DNA of 51,267 nucleotides from Chara braunii (Eukaryota > Streptophyta > Charophyceae > Charales > Characeae), in assembly GCA_003427395.1 (NCBI GenBank), contig BFEA01000384.1:13793-65059 (forward strand), read 5' to 3'. A program made the translations under genes and the position numbers. Below are positions 1 through 10,393 of the stretch, in pieces (within the stretch, counting starts at the first letter, position 1; each line of letters begins with the position of its first letter). The notes under the pieces are model-generated. The model saw only the letters and a list, made by a program, of their open reading frames with translations. It was not told the DNA's origin and searched no databases.

Positions 1-344
1 CGCAACACCCCCTACCCCAAAACACAACCCCGTCCATTACCCCCGATTGGTGCTTTATTGCACCACCGAACGAACGCCTCCAAACCCCTCCCCTCTCTCC
101 ACACCCTCACTAAACATGGCTCGTTGCCATCCGATCTGAAAATCTCACGACCTCCCTGCAACCCACCACGTTCAAACAAACACGAAACTTCGACGCAAAA
201 AAAAGGCCCTTTTTTTTTTTTTTTTTCAAAAATTNGAAAAATATATATTCTGATCGAAAAAAAGAAAAATATGGGCAGTTGCCCCTTTACAGTCCCCACA
301 CGTCTACGAAAAAAAAAAGTACCACAACCAGGCAACAAATAAAA
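1..344. other. Low-complexity noncoding stretch
   Basis: I see no gene here. The stretch is C-rich at first, then has a poly-T run near 208-226, one unresolved base at 234 and several A runs. Open frames over it are short and run through homopolymers, so they look accidental. Confidence 0.6.
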
Positions 345-452
345 AAAATGGAGTTCCCGCTCTGCGTGAACTCCGTGAACTACCCGCGTTCACGTTTTCG
401 GTGAACGGTGGCTGGCCTGGGTTCACCGACCCCGTGAACGGTGAACGGGGGT
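345..452. repeat. GTGAAC/GTTCAC cluster
   Basis: The hexamer GTGAAC and its complement GTTCAC recur about eight times in roughly 100 bases. They form nested inverted repeats, for example GTTCACCG near 421 with CGGTGAAC near 440. No function is recognised; it may be a repeat edge or a degenerate palindrome. Confidence 0.5.
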
Positions 453-910
453 ACGACACTGCTCGAGAGACTTTATATGGCCAGTTTGTGCACTGCAGAG
501 AAAATCGGAGGCAAGGAGGATGGAAGAGTCGAAGGCATAGGCACAGGCACTTGGGGATCTAGAGGCTTTCCAGAGTCGTTGGGACCATTGAACCAAGAAG
601 AAATTAACGGAACGGGAGGCGGCAAAGGACCCCAAGAAAATAGCAAAGGCAGAAAGGAGAAGGACCGCCAAGAGAAGTAGCGTCATGAGGCGCACGCCGT
701 AAGGAAAAGAGGAAGGGAGAAGAGATAGTAAGTAAGGTGCCAGCACGAGAAAACGTAGCCGGGCCGAGAGGGTCGCTGTGACGCAGCGTCAAGAAGACCA
801 AGGGGCCACGGGCCAAGTGAGGACCCGCACCCGGGGAGGACGGTGCGTGGGACGCAAGAAGGCACAAGCGGAGGAGGCTGCCATAAGGCGGAAAAATGAC
901 AAGAGTATCA
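453..910. other. Purine-rich noncoding stretch
   Basis: The plus strand is strongly A/G-rich. Frames on both strands are open for only 60-110 codons and none gives a recognisable protein. I see no gene. Confidence 0.45.
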
Positions 911-1135
911 ACGGGTGCCGGCGAGACCACCGGCGGGACAAGTGCCGGTGGGACAACTGGCGGGACTAGTACCAGAAACTAGCGCGGGACTAGTACCGCG
1001 GACCGCATGGGACCAAGTAAAAAATGCGGTATTGGGACGAGTATCGGCGGGACCACCGGCGGGACAAGTGCCGGCGGGACCACTAGCGGGACTAGTGTCG
1101 AGGACTAGTGCGGGACGAGTGGCGGGGACTTGTGA
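911..1135. repeat. GC-rich minisatellite
   Basis: Short units built on GCGGGAC followed by AAGTGCC, CACTAGC or TAGTACC recur in a degenerate head-to-tail array. The regular peptide patterns in both strands' frames (PAG, TSAG types) come from the repeat and are not evidence of a gene. Confidence 0.75.
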
Positions 1136-1722
1136 CGTCCCAAGGAAAAATTGCGGCATGGTATGTGGTGCAAAAAATCAAAGCAAGTTGCATCGTCAAG
1201 ATCGGAGATCTTGACGGCCAAAAATATTAGCACTGGGCCCTTCCAAAAGAAGCAATTGCATCAAACAGTTGAGCGCGGGACATGGGATGTTGCACAACGT
1301 GAGGCCAGCATTGTAGGAGGTGAGCGCATGCCACTAAGAAAGCAACATTGGTATCCCATCTGCGCACGAGCACTGATCAGTGTGGGTTGCAGTCGGCAGC
1401 AGGACGTTGAAAGGCTTTGGCCAAGTATGCAGAACAACAATCATGCTCCCACACAGCTTGAAAGTTAACGCGCAGAGCAGCAAGCAAGCGCCCGTACAGT
1501 CTTGCAGGCGGGATGAACAATAAAGCATACACGCACATGGTTATAAAGAGTAGGCATACTGATCAATGAAATAGATGACTGTACCAGTATCATGTGGCAA
1601 AAAACAAACGGGAAGAAGGAAGTGGAAATGACGGAAGGTCGTTGACAAGTGGTACATCGATAAAATGTATTTTCCTTTCTTTGATCGCTTGCTCCTTGAC
1701 AAACAGATTGAGAGTGTTACCA
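1136..1722. other. No gene seen
   Basis: The stretch between the minisatellite and the ATT microsatellite has open frames of about 60-105 codons only. None shows a domain, a splice-site pair or homology I recognise. Confidence 0.45.
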
Positions 1723-1723
<1 letters not shown>

Positions 1724-1766
<43 letters not shown>

Positions 1767-1772
1767 CATCAC

Positions 1773-1822
<50 letters not shown>

Positions 1823-1857
1823 ATTTTACTTATTATTTTTATTATTATTATTATTAT
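1724..1857. repeat. (ATT)n microsatellite
   Basis: A nearly pure ATT/TTA trinucleotide array of about 130 bases with a few interruptions (ATC ACT near 1767, a T-rich interruption near 1820). Poly-isoleucine frames across it are artefacts. Confidence 0.95.
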
Positions 1858-1909
1858 TGGTTGACTTGTTGTTTTTATATTATTATTTTTGGAAACAACA
1901 TGAGATAAG

Positions 1910-2245
1910 TAGGGGTCAGGAAGGAAGAAATGTGGGGCTCTAGAGAGGAGAGGGACATCGTCACCGTGTAACGGTGCCTACCTCCTCCATCCTTCTCCAA
2001 TCTCTCTTGATTTAAGCCCCTCAATTTATTTTCTTCCGTATTTGTCAAAGATTATTATCGTTATTAGTAAGCATCATTTTTTTGTTCCTTGCTGATTGAC
2101 ATCAAAGATAACGGGGAAGATCGGACATGAGGAGATGTGGGGCACTAGAGAGGAGAGGGACATCGCCATCGTGTGACGGTGCCTACCTCCCCCATCCTCC
2201 TTCACTCTCTTGTGATCCAATCCCCTCATTTCCTTATTTTTCACA
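1910..2245. repeat. Tandem duplication, ~200-bp period
   Basis: Two diverged copies of about 130 bases start near 1920 and 2120. Both contain AGAGAGGAGAGGGACATCG followed by a CGTGT-ACGGTGCCTACCTC block and a C/T-rich end. In each, the bases around CGTGT can pair (ACCGT with ACGGT in the first). The pair leads into the noncoding element that begins near 2.3 kb. Confidence 0.65.
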
Positions 2246-2347
2246 AGCTTTCTGGAATGGTATAATCTCTTTGAAATGAAAGTCTACTCTGTGGAAAAAG
2301 ATGATCAAACGGTCAGACATGACAGGACGATTGCAGGAGCTCTGTCG

Positions 2348-2364
2348 GAGTTCAAGAGGAACTC
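2348..2364 (+). other. Hairpin conserved in both element copies
   Basis: GAGTTC (2348-2353) pairs with GAACTC (2359-2364). At the matching place in copy 2 (39392-39408) the arms are GAACCC and GGGTTC. The arms differ at two positions, each compensated on the other side. Confidence 0.55.
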
Positions 2365-2799
2365 TGGAGGCAGGGAACCATAAGGTACGCATGACTCACT
2401 CCTTTCCCTTATCCCTTACTAATTACGACCCTTTATCAGACTACATGAATGAGTGTGTGCTATACATCTTCTTGTTTTCTTCATGAGTAAAACCTTCAGG
2501 AAAGGGTGGATGAACATATGCATAAAGTACGAACCTTGCCTGAAGTAAAGAAGGAACCTAGGAGAACCGAGAAGGAACCTAGTCTGCTTGGGTTTGGGAG
2601 ACAAAGCTCTGTGATGGAGGTTGCCGTGGAGTCGTCACACTGCTTGCATGAACTAACTAAAGTGAAGGATGACCTACTCCCATACGGATTACCTTGTCAT
2701 TCACCCAACTAAATGACGATTTGATGAAATATCTGTTTGACTCTAGCATTGGTGACGGGAAGTTGTCGTGTGTTTTCTTTGTCACCTTACGAACTAGAC

Positions 2800-4268
2800 C
2801 CAAAAGGTCATCCGGTACTCCCGTGGGGTACAGGGCTTCTAACCTAGGATGACTAACATAAGCAAAGGTAGTAGGACGCTCCCGTGGGGTTCTCCTGATC
2901 ACCTATCGGACTAGACTTAGAAGGGAATTAAGTACTCACCACGCGAGTACGAGAACTCCTAAGTCTAGGACGATCCGTCTGACTTCCCGTGGGGTCGGCA
3001 TATTTCTTGCTTATTCATGATGCCTAGGCAAGAAAGGTGAACGGTCAGACCAACTTAACTAAGAGTTGTTTTGACTGATCTCCCACGCATCAAACTGGTA
3101 GTAAGACAACTTCTGTGGGGTCGTCCTAAATACTTGTTTGATTTGGAGATCAACTAACGAGAGAAAAAATGAGGTGATTGTATTTACACAGTAGATGGAT
3201 ACTCCCGAGTGAGTAACCCTACTACTTGTTTGGGTATGACTGATGGATGGCATGAGTAGTTACTAACCGTCTATCTGTTTAACATTGAATCGGGTTATGG
3301 AAGGTTCCCGTTGGGTCGTCCTATCGCTTGATCAAGGGAGTGGTAGTTCCAGTCATTCGGGTAGTAGTATGATAACTCCCGTGGGGTCGTCCTATCGCTT
3401 GATCAAGGGAGTGGTATTCGCAATCATTTGGGTAATAGTAGGATAACTCCCATGGGGTCATCCTATTACAAGCTTGGACCGGAGTTGGCTATTAACACGA
3501 GAATGGGAACAAATCGCCTTACTATTCGTTCTCTGACAACCTACATACACCTGGTTTATCTATTCGTCTAGTGGGCAATAGGTAAACTTCCATATGGGTT
3601 GCCCTAGGGCCATACTCGAAAGGCTAAACTACTTACTGCCCAAGGAAGGAATAGGGAGACTCCCGTAGGGTCATCCTATTGATTGTTTGGTTCTACCTTA
3701 ACAAGCCTAGTAGGATACTCCAGCAAAAGGAGGACCTAGTGTTTGCCTATGTCAACTAACTTAATCCTAACTCGACTAACTCTGAGAGAGTAGTAGGGTA
3801 GCTCCCCTGGGGCCATCCTATTACGCTCTTAAGAATAGACTGAGCTCTGATCAAGGAGTAACAGGGGACTTCCATGAAGGTCACCTATTGCTAATTTGAA
3901 TTATGTACTGATCTCTGATGAGGGGTGGTCTGAATTGTTGATGAATGTTGAAACAAGTGTTTGGAAGTGCCTCAACAATGCTTTCTCAACTACTTGTTGT
4001 AACTAAAAAAGGGATACTCTCATGTGAGTTATCCAGTCGTTTGCAAAAAAATGTTTAAACTTATTGACTGCATGAGGACTGCAATGAACTTTGAAGGGTG
4101 GCTGAGTGCTCCTGTGGGGCGACTCGACTACTTATTTGACTAACCGTTTTGTCTGGAATTGATCAAGTAGTGGAAGACTCTCGTGTAAATCAGTCCATTA
4201 CTTACGTATGTCAGGACAAGAAAAGAGAAAGGAAAAAGAGAGTGCTCCAGCGGGAGTGACTCCAAATA
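2800..4268 (+). repeat. Array of ~18 imperfect palindromes, copy 1
   Basis: Units are centred roughly every 60-70 bases (sometimes a double interval) on a core like ACTCCCRTGGGGT. Examples of paired arms are CTAGACTTA/TAAGTCTAG (2911-2968) with inner GTACTC/GAGTAC, TAGGAT/ATCCTA with outer GTAA/TTAC (3432-3469), AATAGG/CCTATT (about 3650-3680), GGAT/ATCC (about 4012-4033), GAGT/ACTC (about 4104-4127) and GTAGTGGA/TCCATTAC (about 4167-4201). Arms differ between units yet remain complementary. Between units the sequence is poorly conserved. No coding frame crosses the array. Confidence 0.75.
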
Positions 4269-4653
4269 TCATAAAAGAAGCAGAATAAAGGACGAATACC
4301 GAGAGGCAAAAAAAAGAATTAGAAAATAAGAAGATCCACGTAGCCTCAGTTCATTGATAAACTCCTAAGGGAGAAACTGCCACTGGAATGAGTTTATCTA
4401 AACCAAACTGTCGCGTAAGCAACAAAAGGGATGTGCTTACCCAGAGAAGAAAAAATAAGAAGATTGGAAGTAAAGGAAAAATGATTTCTTTTAAACAATC
4501 TAGAACGTGGGCATGAATCTCCTTGTAAAGGAGGAAGGGACAAACTGAAGGGTTAGTAGGAGTAGGGGTAGGAATTGGACTTTGGGATATAGTTCTCAGG
4601 ATTTATGATCTTCCTCTGAGAGTTCGACCCTCGAAAATGATGGGTGAAAAACT

Positions 4654-4774
4654 AGGAGGGGGTGTTGAATTATTGTTGACTTGTGTGTGTGCAGGTCTGG
4701 GCTCATTGTACTGCTGTATTTGAAGCAAATGATCTATAAAAGGATTCAAATTTTCTGTTATCATTCGATAACAG
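4654..4774 (+). promoter_or_regulatory. Polypurine tract, LTR-like start, TATA box, hairpin
   Basis: AGGAGGGGG (4654-4662) abuts TGTTGAATT at 4663, as a polypurine tract abuts a 3' LTR. TATAAAAGG lies at 4735-4743. CTGTTATC (4755-4762) pairs with GATAACAG (4767-4774) over a 4-base loop and is followed by GTCGGTTG. The minus-strand copy has TTAGGGGG (37402-37395), then a related hairpin about 120 bases on. The LTR's far end is not defined. Confidence 0.5.
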
Positions 4775-4900
4775 GTCGGTTGTTACCGATTCAACTTTTC
4801 TCTATGACTTGACACCCACATCTAAAGACAAACCTTGTGGTTAGTAAAACTGTCACTTGTGGTCCTTGCCTAATTGCTTTTCGTCACTCTCAAGGGTCCT

Positions 4901-5424
4901 TTGAAGAAATTTGAGGGGGTTGGGCTTACGTCTCAAGAAAGATAGAGTTGCCATACATGGTTTGGGGAAGTGAGGGACAAGGTCAATGGTTGATGGTTGA
5001 CGCCGTTAGCGCATGGCATGTGAAATGTCTTTGCATTATTCTGTGAAGGTCTGGCTTGTAAGTGGTTTGCATTCAACTGGGCTTGATTTCGTGAGGAGTC
5101 TTGGACACACAACACTTGTGAAAGTGGGAAGGGTTATCGGGGGTAATACTTGTATATTCATTATCTGTCCTATATAACTTTTGTAATATCTGATGTTCAG
5201 TTAAATCATGACGTGTTAAGTAGAATAGAATGCCCTAGGTAGTAAGATGATTTGATTGGTACCTTGTTCTCTTTTGGCAGGAGAGTAACACATTTAAAAT
5301 TCAGAAACGGATATAGACAGCTTTATAAAAGTTCGACCCGAATAACTAGAAATCCAGGATAGGAAAATCACATTCTGAACCTGACTTGACTAACTGGTCA
5401 GTCTTATGAATCTTACCGTACGTA
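4901..5424. other. Probable LTR remainder or spacer
   Basis: No gene is seen. This is probably the continuation of the LTR-like sequence that starts at 4663, but I found no second LTR copy to fix its end. A second TATAAAAG lies near 5325. Confidence 0.35.
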
Positions 5425-5743
5425 CCCCATTCCTATGCTGCGATGATCGAAAAAACGCCATCGGCCGACCTACCACTACAAAGGCATGTAAAAGCGTTCG
5501 CATGTGGGCCGGTAGCTCGGCAAGGATACACCTACCTAAGGGTGGTGACAGCCCCTTGGGTAGAGGTAAGTTGTACCTCGCGATGTCCCGACCTGTCGTG
5601 GGGCGTCGTGAGAGGTATAACACACATGCACGGTGGAAGTGGTGACTGGTTCTTTTCAGCAAATTTTGAAAAAACATCCTGCGTGACACGACCGTGAGGT
5701 TTAGCATTTCCCAACAGGGTGCAGGACCGCCGCGCGCGACACC
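5425..5743 (+). repeat. ~300-bp interspersed repeat, copy 1
   Basis: One of three copies (others 12,655-12,996 plus strand and 35,240-34,937 minus strand). Shared landmarks in order are CTATGCTR, a block around CTCGGCYGACCTACC, GTRGGCCGGTAGCTCGGC, a GATACRCC-CCTAAGGG block, GAGGTAAGTTGT, CCTGTCGTRGGG, CCTGCGTGACRC, and a right end of CGCGACACCG. The TAGCTCGGCGGG piece resembles a pol III A box, but I see no convincing B box. Here its right end abuts the broken LINE-type gene at 5749. Confidence 0.7.
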
Positions 5744-5748
5744 GTTGA

Positions 5749-6228
5749 TTATGAAGAGGAGCGCCACTCAGCCTTCAATGCATTTGTGATGAAGGTAGAA
5801 TGCAGGTTCCCTGCCTCTGGTAACTTATCGTTCAAACTGAGGAGTACCAAAGCAGATACCTCCTGCGTTAATGCAATGACTTCAAGTTCGTGATTGTTCA
5901 CCTCCCTTACTGCATCTAGGTTAAACCAACTGATGCCTGCCTGGGTGAGCGTTTCCTCCGTTGTCGGATCGATTATGGCATCGATTAAAGGAAAACAGAA
6001 CTTCATAAGCTTGGATTCCAATGCCAGAGTGCAACTGACCATTACCGATTCAGGAATAATCCTAATCAGGAAGGTATCACCAAATAGGAATTTGGTGCGC
6101 GTTATAATCTCCCCTGGAAGTGGCGTTTTGTTTGTTGTAACCGAGGGAAGATACGACCTTCCATCCGCTTGAACCATACCCAAAAAGGAGGGTGTGGTGC
6201 CCCTCATTGTACACACCAGCGGGACCAA
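5749..6228 (-). pseudogene. Unidentified 3' part of LINE ORF1-like gene
   Basis: An open frame of 159 codons lies in the same strand and order as the zinc-knuckle ORF upstream at 7.3-8.0 kb. It is probably the C-terminal part of the same retroelement gene, although frameshifts and a Ser-rich stretch separate the two. The protein is mixed alpha/beta in composition, with hydrophobic blocks around residues 40-85. I recognise no named domain. It stops where the 300-bp repeat copy begins, so the end may be artificial. It could instead be an unrelated gene remnant. Confidence 0.4.
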
Positions 6229-7341
6229 TCTTCTTTCTATAGGCAGTTTTCCTTGAATCCTCAGTCTGTAAGATCTCTCTTACTTGAAGTGTCTGATTCT
6301 GCTGTCCCCAATCCCTGAGCTCCTCCTGAGCTACTTGTAGAGGATTCAGACCCTTCTGCCCGCAGATACCTCGGACCCTGCAGTGTTGAGTCATCCCCAA
6401 TCAGTCCACTCCCCATAACCACTCTCGACTGTGAAGAAGCCGAAGGATCAGCCGAGTCCGAATCAAAACCTCCCTCTGCCCTTCCTTCCGGTATCCTCAC
6501 TTGACTGTGTTGCCTAAACCTTGTACCCTGCGATGCAAAAACCTCCCTCTGCCCCTCCCTCCGGTATCCTCACTTGACTGTGTTGCCTATACCTTGTACC
6601 CTCCGACGCCTCCCCTCTTCTCCCCTGCTACTGACTTAACGAGCCTGACTTACCCGCTGGACGCCTTCTTAACTGAGTTGCTTTGCCGTCGTGTTCCCGA
6701 CTGTTGGCGTACCCCTTTTGCAATCTGACTGGGGTGGGACAAATTACTGGACGAGAGGGGCCCTGAAGATAGGACTAGACAGTCTGTCTAAATTGTGGTG
6801 GGAGCGAGGTTGTATGTGAGTGAAGGTCCTGTGTCAGCATTGCTACCATAGTCGAACCCGGTGGGAGACGTCCTGGCCACCTTGGTGACTCGATCCATGG
6901 TGCCATCAGTGAACTACCCGGGGGAGGGGGATAGACTGGTGGTAGGTGAACTGAGGAAAGATATGGGGGGCCTACAGTAAATCCCACCTATCCCTGCCCA
7001 GGGAGAGTATGGTCCCCTGTTTGTCCCAACCAACCGGAATGCGCTCGATAATATGGATCACTACAGTTGGGATCTGGCCTCACCACTGTAATTGAGCCCG
7101 GGGGAATTTGTTGTACTTGTCCAGGAGTTGGAGCCGGAGGTTGGTGAGTTGTAGCGGCTTGATCGTTCCACTAAGTGTGAGTTACCTGGTCGTTTTGTTG
7201 AGTCGTTCTCCCAGTTTCCTCTCGTGTCGAATAAGTTGCCTGCCGAGGCTCTCCACTTTGCCTTTGTTGTCGGGGCTATGGCTGCTGCTGTTGGCGGGGT
7301 AACCTGGAGTTTACCCGCAGCCTCCTCTGTCCACCTACCTC
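6229..7341 (-). pseudogene. Low-complexity linker of LINE ORF1-like gene
   Basis: Minus-strand frames here are short and rich in Ser, Thr, Gly, Pro and Asn, shifting phase several times. Such linkers typically follow the zinc knuckle in plant LINE ORF1 proteins. A near-exact direct repeat lies on the plus strand near 6467-6533 and 6540-6600 (both hold CTCACTTGACTGTGTTGCC). The region joins the zinc-knuckle part to the 5749-6228 part. It is not translatable as it stands. Confidence 0.4.
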
Positions 7342-8041
7342 CTATCTTGGGCAATTGTCTTTTGTGTGGAAGTACCACCGGCATTTACGACACCAGTTGG
7401 AAAATGGGGTAGCTATTTCGACCATCCACAATTCCCCCTTCGGAGACTCCATCGCCAAAGTATCCTCCAACCGGAATCTGGGTTGCAGGTCCATGTCTAT
7501 CTTAATATTCATTAGCTTAGGTTTTGACCAATCCGCTTCTGGGGGGTGCATCGCTTTAACTCCTCCAAACAACCCTTCCACTGCCGACGGAAGATAAGCA
7601 CATCGCATCTAATGGCACCCTTAACGCAACAATCCAGAAATTTGTTTCCGCTTCTTGAAGTTTCAACTCCTTCAACTCCGCTTTACTCATCCATGGCTTC
7701 ACTAAAGCTGGGTATTCCATGCCCCTGAGATTAAGCTTAATCGATTGCCTCTGCACCAACCACGTTGCCACCTCCACCGCTTTCGCTACATAGGATACCA
7801 CATTTGGGCTTTCAAACTTAATTCGCCCTTTTCTGATTTCAGGATTGAAGAGCCTCCTAGCCATCCACCCATCTTCATACGCCCTGATAAGATCCTCCTT
7901 AACACTCCTCCCCAGATCCCGCGCCTCATTCTGAAATATAAAAATTACAGTGCGTTTCTTCAACCACCTTTGCTTGATAGAATTAAAGGACCCATTGGCC
8001 TTAAATCGTTTCCCCCGCTCATCTATCACCACCTCTCTCAA
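7342..8041 (-). pseudogene. LINE ORF1-like protein, RNA-binding part plus CCHC knuckle
   Basis: Two overlapping minus-strand frames (8041-7556 and 7608-7342) read as one protein with a single frameshift near 7600. The first starts MREVVIDERGKRF and has a compact alpha/beta region that ends NFWIVALRVPLDAM. The second continues with PKLMNIKIDMDLQPR and closes with a perfect CCHC zinc knuckle, C-x2-C-x4-H-x4-C (WCRKCRWYFHTKDNC). This order matches the nucleic-acid chaperone ORF1 of plant LINEs (DUF4283-like domain, then knuckle). No endonuclease or reverse transcriptase follows in the window, so the element is a 5' fragment. The frameshift makes it a pseudogene. Confidence 0.65.
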
Positions 8042-8053
8042 ATTCTACACTAG

Positions 8054-8720
8054 TTGCACGACTCCCTCATTGTAGCACTGACCAATAGAGTGGCGAGCTC
8101 TATCTTCCATCGCCCAAAAATTAGTTGGAGGAGCTGGCGGAGGGGAAATCCACCTTTCGTCCCTCCCTGTATCTGTTTATTCCACCTCCATCTCCCGTCC
8201 GGTGGCCCTTCTGTTTAATGGACGAGTTTCAATTCTTATTGTACCTTTAATGAAAACTCAAACCAATAACCCTCGGTGTGCCTTTAACCCTGCTTCCCTG
8301 TATTCCACTGATGCCATTTCTGTACTAAAATTTCAAGGAAAAGTGTCGGTCGAGGTGAAGGTTCTCTACTATTCAGCCCATACCCTTGCTTCATCACTTT
8401 GTCGACCCCCCTCCTTATGAGAACGAAGACAATAGTTCTCTTATAAATCCAGAAGGACGGGCGGCGAAGGAGTAATTCGAAAGAGGAGGGATCTAAAGTG
8501 GAGACAGTCGTGGCATATCTCCAGCCCTACATATAGATCAATGCATTCAACCGTGAGTTTATGGTCTTCGTTGTCGGGACAGATACCCATGTGAGGGTTT
8601 CTGCCCCTGAGTTTTTCAAGGTCAGACACTGTCTGACTCTTTTCGTTGGATTTGAGGAACATGATGAGATTGATGTTGCCAAAGTTATTTAGACCAACCC
8701 TATAACTTAAAGACCTAAAG
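8054..8720. other. No gene seen
   Basis: This lies upstream of the LINE-type gene on its strand and may be its 5' leader. Frames are at most about 73 codons and none is recognisable. Confidence 0.4.
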
Positions 8721-8722
8721 CC

Positions 8723-8769
8723 TGACGTCGTTGACGTATGACATCATAGATGTGTGATGTCATTGACGT
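8723..8769 (+). promoter_or_regulatory. TGACGT cluster with palindrome
   Basis: Three TGACGT motifs occur at 8723, 8732 and 8764, spaced like plant as-1/CRE bZIP sites. Between the last two, ATGACATCA (8738-8746) and TGATGTCAT (8755-8763) form a perfect 9-base inverted repeat. No gene start is recognisable next to it, so regulatory function is inference. Confidence 0.4.
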
Positions 8770-8791
8770 TCGCTCGAAACAGCGGGAGTCA

Positions 8792-8812
8792 GCGGTACGA
8801 CCTGTCGTCCGC
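8792..8812. other. Short hairpin
   Basis: GCGG and ACGAC (8792-8801, with one bulged T) pair with GTCGT and CCGC (8804-8812) around a 2-base centre. It lies in a GC-rich stretch that continues to 9.1 kb, where no gene is seen. Confidence 0.4.
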
Positions 8813-9272
8813 GGTTCCCAACAAGGCCGCAATGGTGCACGACCGCGCGATTCAGGGCCTAAGTAGGCTAACAAGAGGGGTGCGCCGGGTATAGAGCCGC
8901 GGTGCAGGGGGAATAGGAAGAAGGGTTTTTATTTCCTGGGCCGTTGGGTTTGACATCGAGCCAGGGGGTTGATAGGCCGATGTCGAGGTCACGTGGCCAC
9001 CGACGGGGCAAGGCCTACCAGTAAAGCCTATTAGGCCTCACGCAGGCGGGATCTGCAGAGCCGCAGGCAGGCAGGGTCTGCAAGGCGACAGCATGGGGAG
9101 GAGTGACTGGGCAAGCTCTTCATATAGAAGAGTTGCTCCTATCACTGTCGTGATAAGAGGGGTTACAGTGCCAAACTCTCACCCAACAGATACTGAGATC
9201 AAATCTGACAGGCCGCGCCCTACTGGACATAGCTTCTTTAGGAGCAGCCACCAGGGGGGGGGCAATCGGCGC

Positions 9273-9321
9273 GGCTGATTTCGGCCGCACGATTGCTGAG
9301 ATCGTGCGGTAGAAATCCGCC
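9273..9321. other. 21-bp stem hairpin
   Basis: Bases 9273-9293 pair with 9301-9321 over a 7-base loop with two mismatches (9276/9318, 9283/9311) and one wobble. The inner nine pairs, CCGCACGAT with ATCGTGCGG, are perfect. Length and quality resemble a small-RNA foldback or a MITE remnant. A 24-base poly-A run follows at about 9379. Confidence 0.6.
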
Positions 9322-9378
9322 GTGTGCGGATCAGCAAGGCCCCTGCGTTTGCAAGGATGACACATCTAAATCGAGGGG

Positions 9379-9402
9379 AAAAAAAAAAAAAAAAAAAAAA
9401 CT
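9379..9402 (+). repeat. Poly(A) run
   Basis: An A run of about 22-24 bases follows GAGGGG. It could be the tail of a retroposed copy on the plus strand, but I did not find a matching target-site duplication. Confidence 0.6.
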
Positions 9403-9509
9403 AAAAAGCACTAAAACGAAACCTCCAGATGGCGGGTGCTAAACTGGGAGGGCGTTTCTGCCCAAAAGGAGCAGCGTGGGAAACGGGCGACCGTTTTCCA
9501 AGGTCAGTT

Positions 9510-9742
9510 TCTTTTTTTTTTTACTTCTTTTTCTTTCTTAAGTTTTTTTTTTAGATTTGCGTTAGATTTTTTTATTTGGATTTCTTTTAGATTCTCTTTA
9601 AGTTTTTAGATCCCCCCCCCCTTTTTTTCGTGAGCTGTGAGTTGTTCTGCGTCCGTTCGTTTTGGAGAACGGCCTGTAGAGGGTGGGATGAGTGAAATCG
9701 AATGGATGTAGCTCTAGAAGTGGAACTATACACCGACGTGCT

Positions 9743-9788
<46 letters not shown>

Positions 9789-10110
9789 GGGGGGGGCACT
9801 TACCTAGCCGTTGGCCTCCCTCTTCATCCATGAATAGGATGAGCAAAATCGATTGGATCTACCGCTGGGGCATGGAAATGTATACGGCCACACTATAAAA
9901 GGTAAGTTGGTTTTTTTTTTTTTTTCTCTTTAAGATTTTTTTTTTTTTTTTTTTTTTTTGATGATTTTTTCCCCTCCCCTCGGTTATTTGCGCCCGTTGG
10001 GTTGAGAACGGGCTGCAGCAACAGCATCCGAACCTAGCGATGTTCACGGCCGGGTGCGGGCGCACGTTGGGCAGGGGAGGAAGACCCTTGTAAGCTTGAC
10101 CCTAGTTCGA
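9510..10110. repeat. Duplicated unit with poly-T and GA tracts
   Basis: Two diverged units repeat the order T-rich tract, then a hairpin (CCGTTC/GAACGG near 9652-9671; GCCCGTT/AACGGGC near 9992-10013). GGATGAGYRAAATCGAWTGG blocks also recur near 9687 and 9837. A GA tract occupies about 9756-9787. These are noncoding; the frames across them are artefacts of simple sequence. Confidence 0.5.
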
Positions 10111-10393
10111 CACTGTGAAATGACTGTGTGAGGCGGGGGGAGCTGCTTGTTTTGTAAACGAGTTGCCCCCTGCACCGACAAACGAAGGGCAGGAAGGGTA
10201 AAAAGAAAGAAAAGAAAAAGAAAACAACATTCACGAATTCGTTCGTGACCTCAGTCCAGATGCAGGGCAGAGAAGCATCTGGACCTTGAAGTGATAACAG
10301 ATGCTGAAAATGACTTGATACTGCCACTTCGTGGTTGCACCTGGGCGGGGAAAAGTGGCCGGGTGCATAGCCAAAGCCTAGGACTTGATGTTC

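Larger units (their letters stand above)
2300..4900 (+). mobile_element. Noncoding LTR-like element, copy 1
   Basis: This long unit has no plausible coding frame. It carries an array of hairpins (about 2.8-4.27 kb), then an A-rich stretch, then a polypurine tract AGGAGGGGG (4654-4662) directly followed by TGTTGAATT, which looks like an LTR start. A TATA box lies 72 bases further on. Diverged copy 2 runs on the minus strand at about 39.43-37.2 kb. The two share, in the same order, GGAGCTCTGYCGGA near the start, TCTGGAGGCAGGGAAC, the hairpin array, a G-rich tract, and CTGTTAT-loop-ATAACAG followed by AGGTCGGTTG. That order suggests a LARD/TRIM-like non-autonomous retroelement. I found no 5' LTR or primer-binding site, so the class is inferred. 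Confidence 0.55.

Noticed and set aside
911-1214. Gly/Pro/Ala/Val repeat protein
   Set aside because: The peptide repeat is a direct by-product of the GC minisatellite, and similar regular peptides appear on the opposite strand.
2800-4268. CRISPR array
   Set aside because: Spacing is regular and units are palindromic, but the repeats are not identical, spacers are not unique insertions, and the DNA is clearly eukaryotic.
4570-4640. tRNA-like sequence around AGTTCGACCCTC
   Set aside because: A B-box-like word and a loose A-box-like word have plausible spacing, but no acceptor or anticodon stem pairs.
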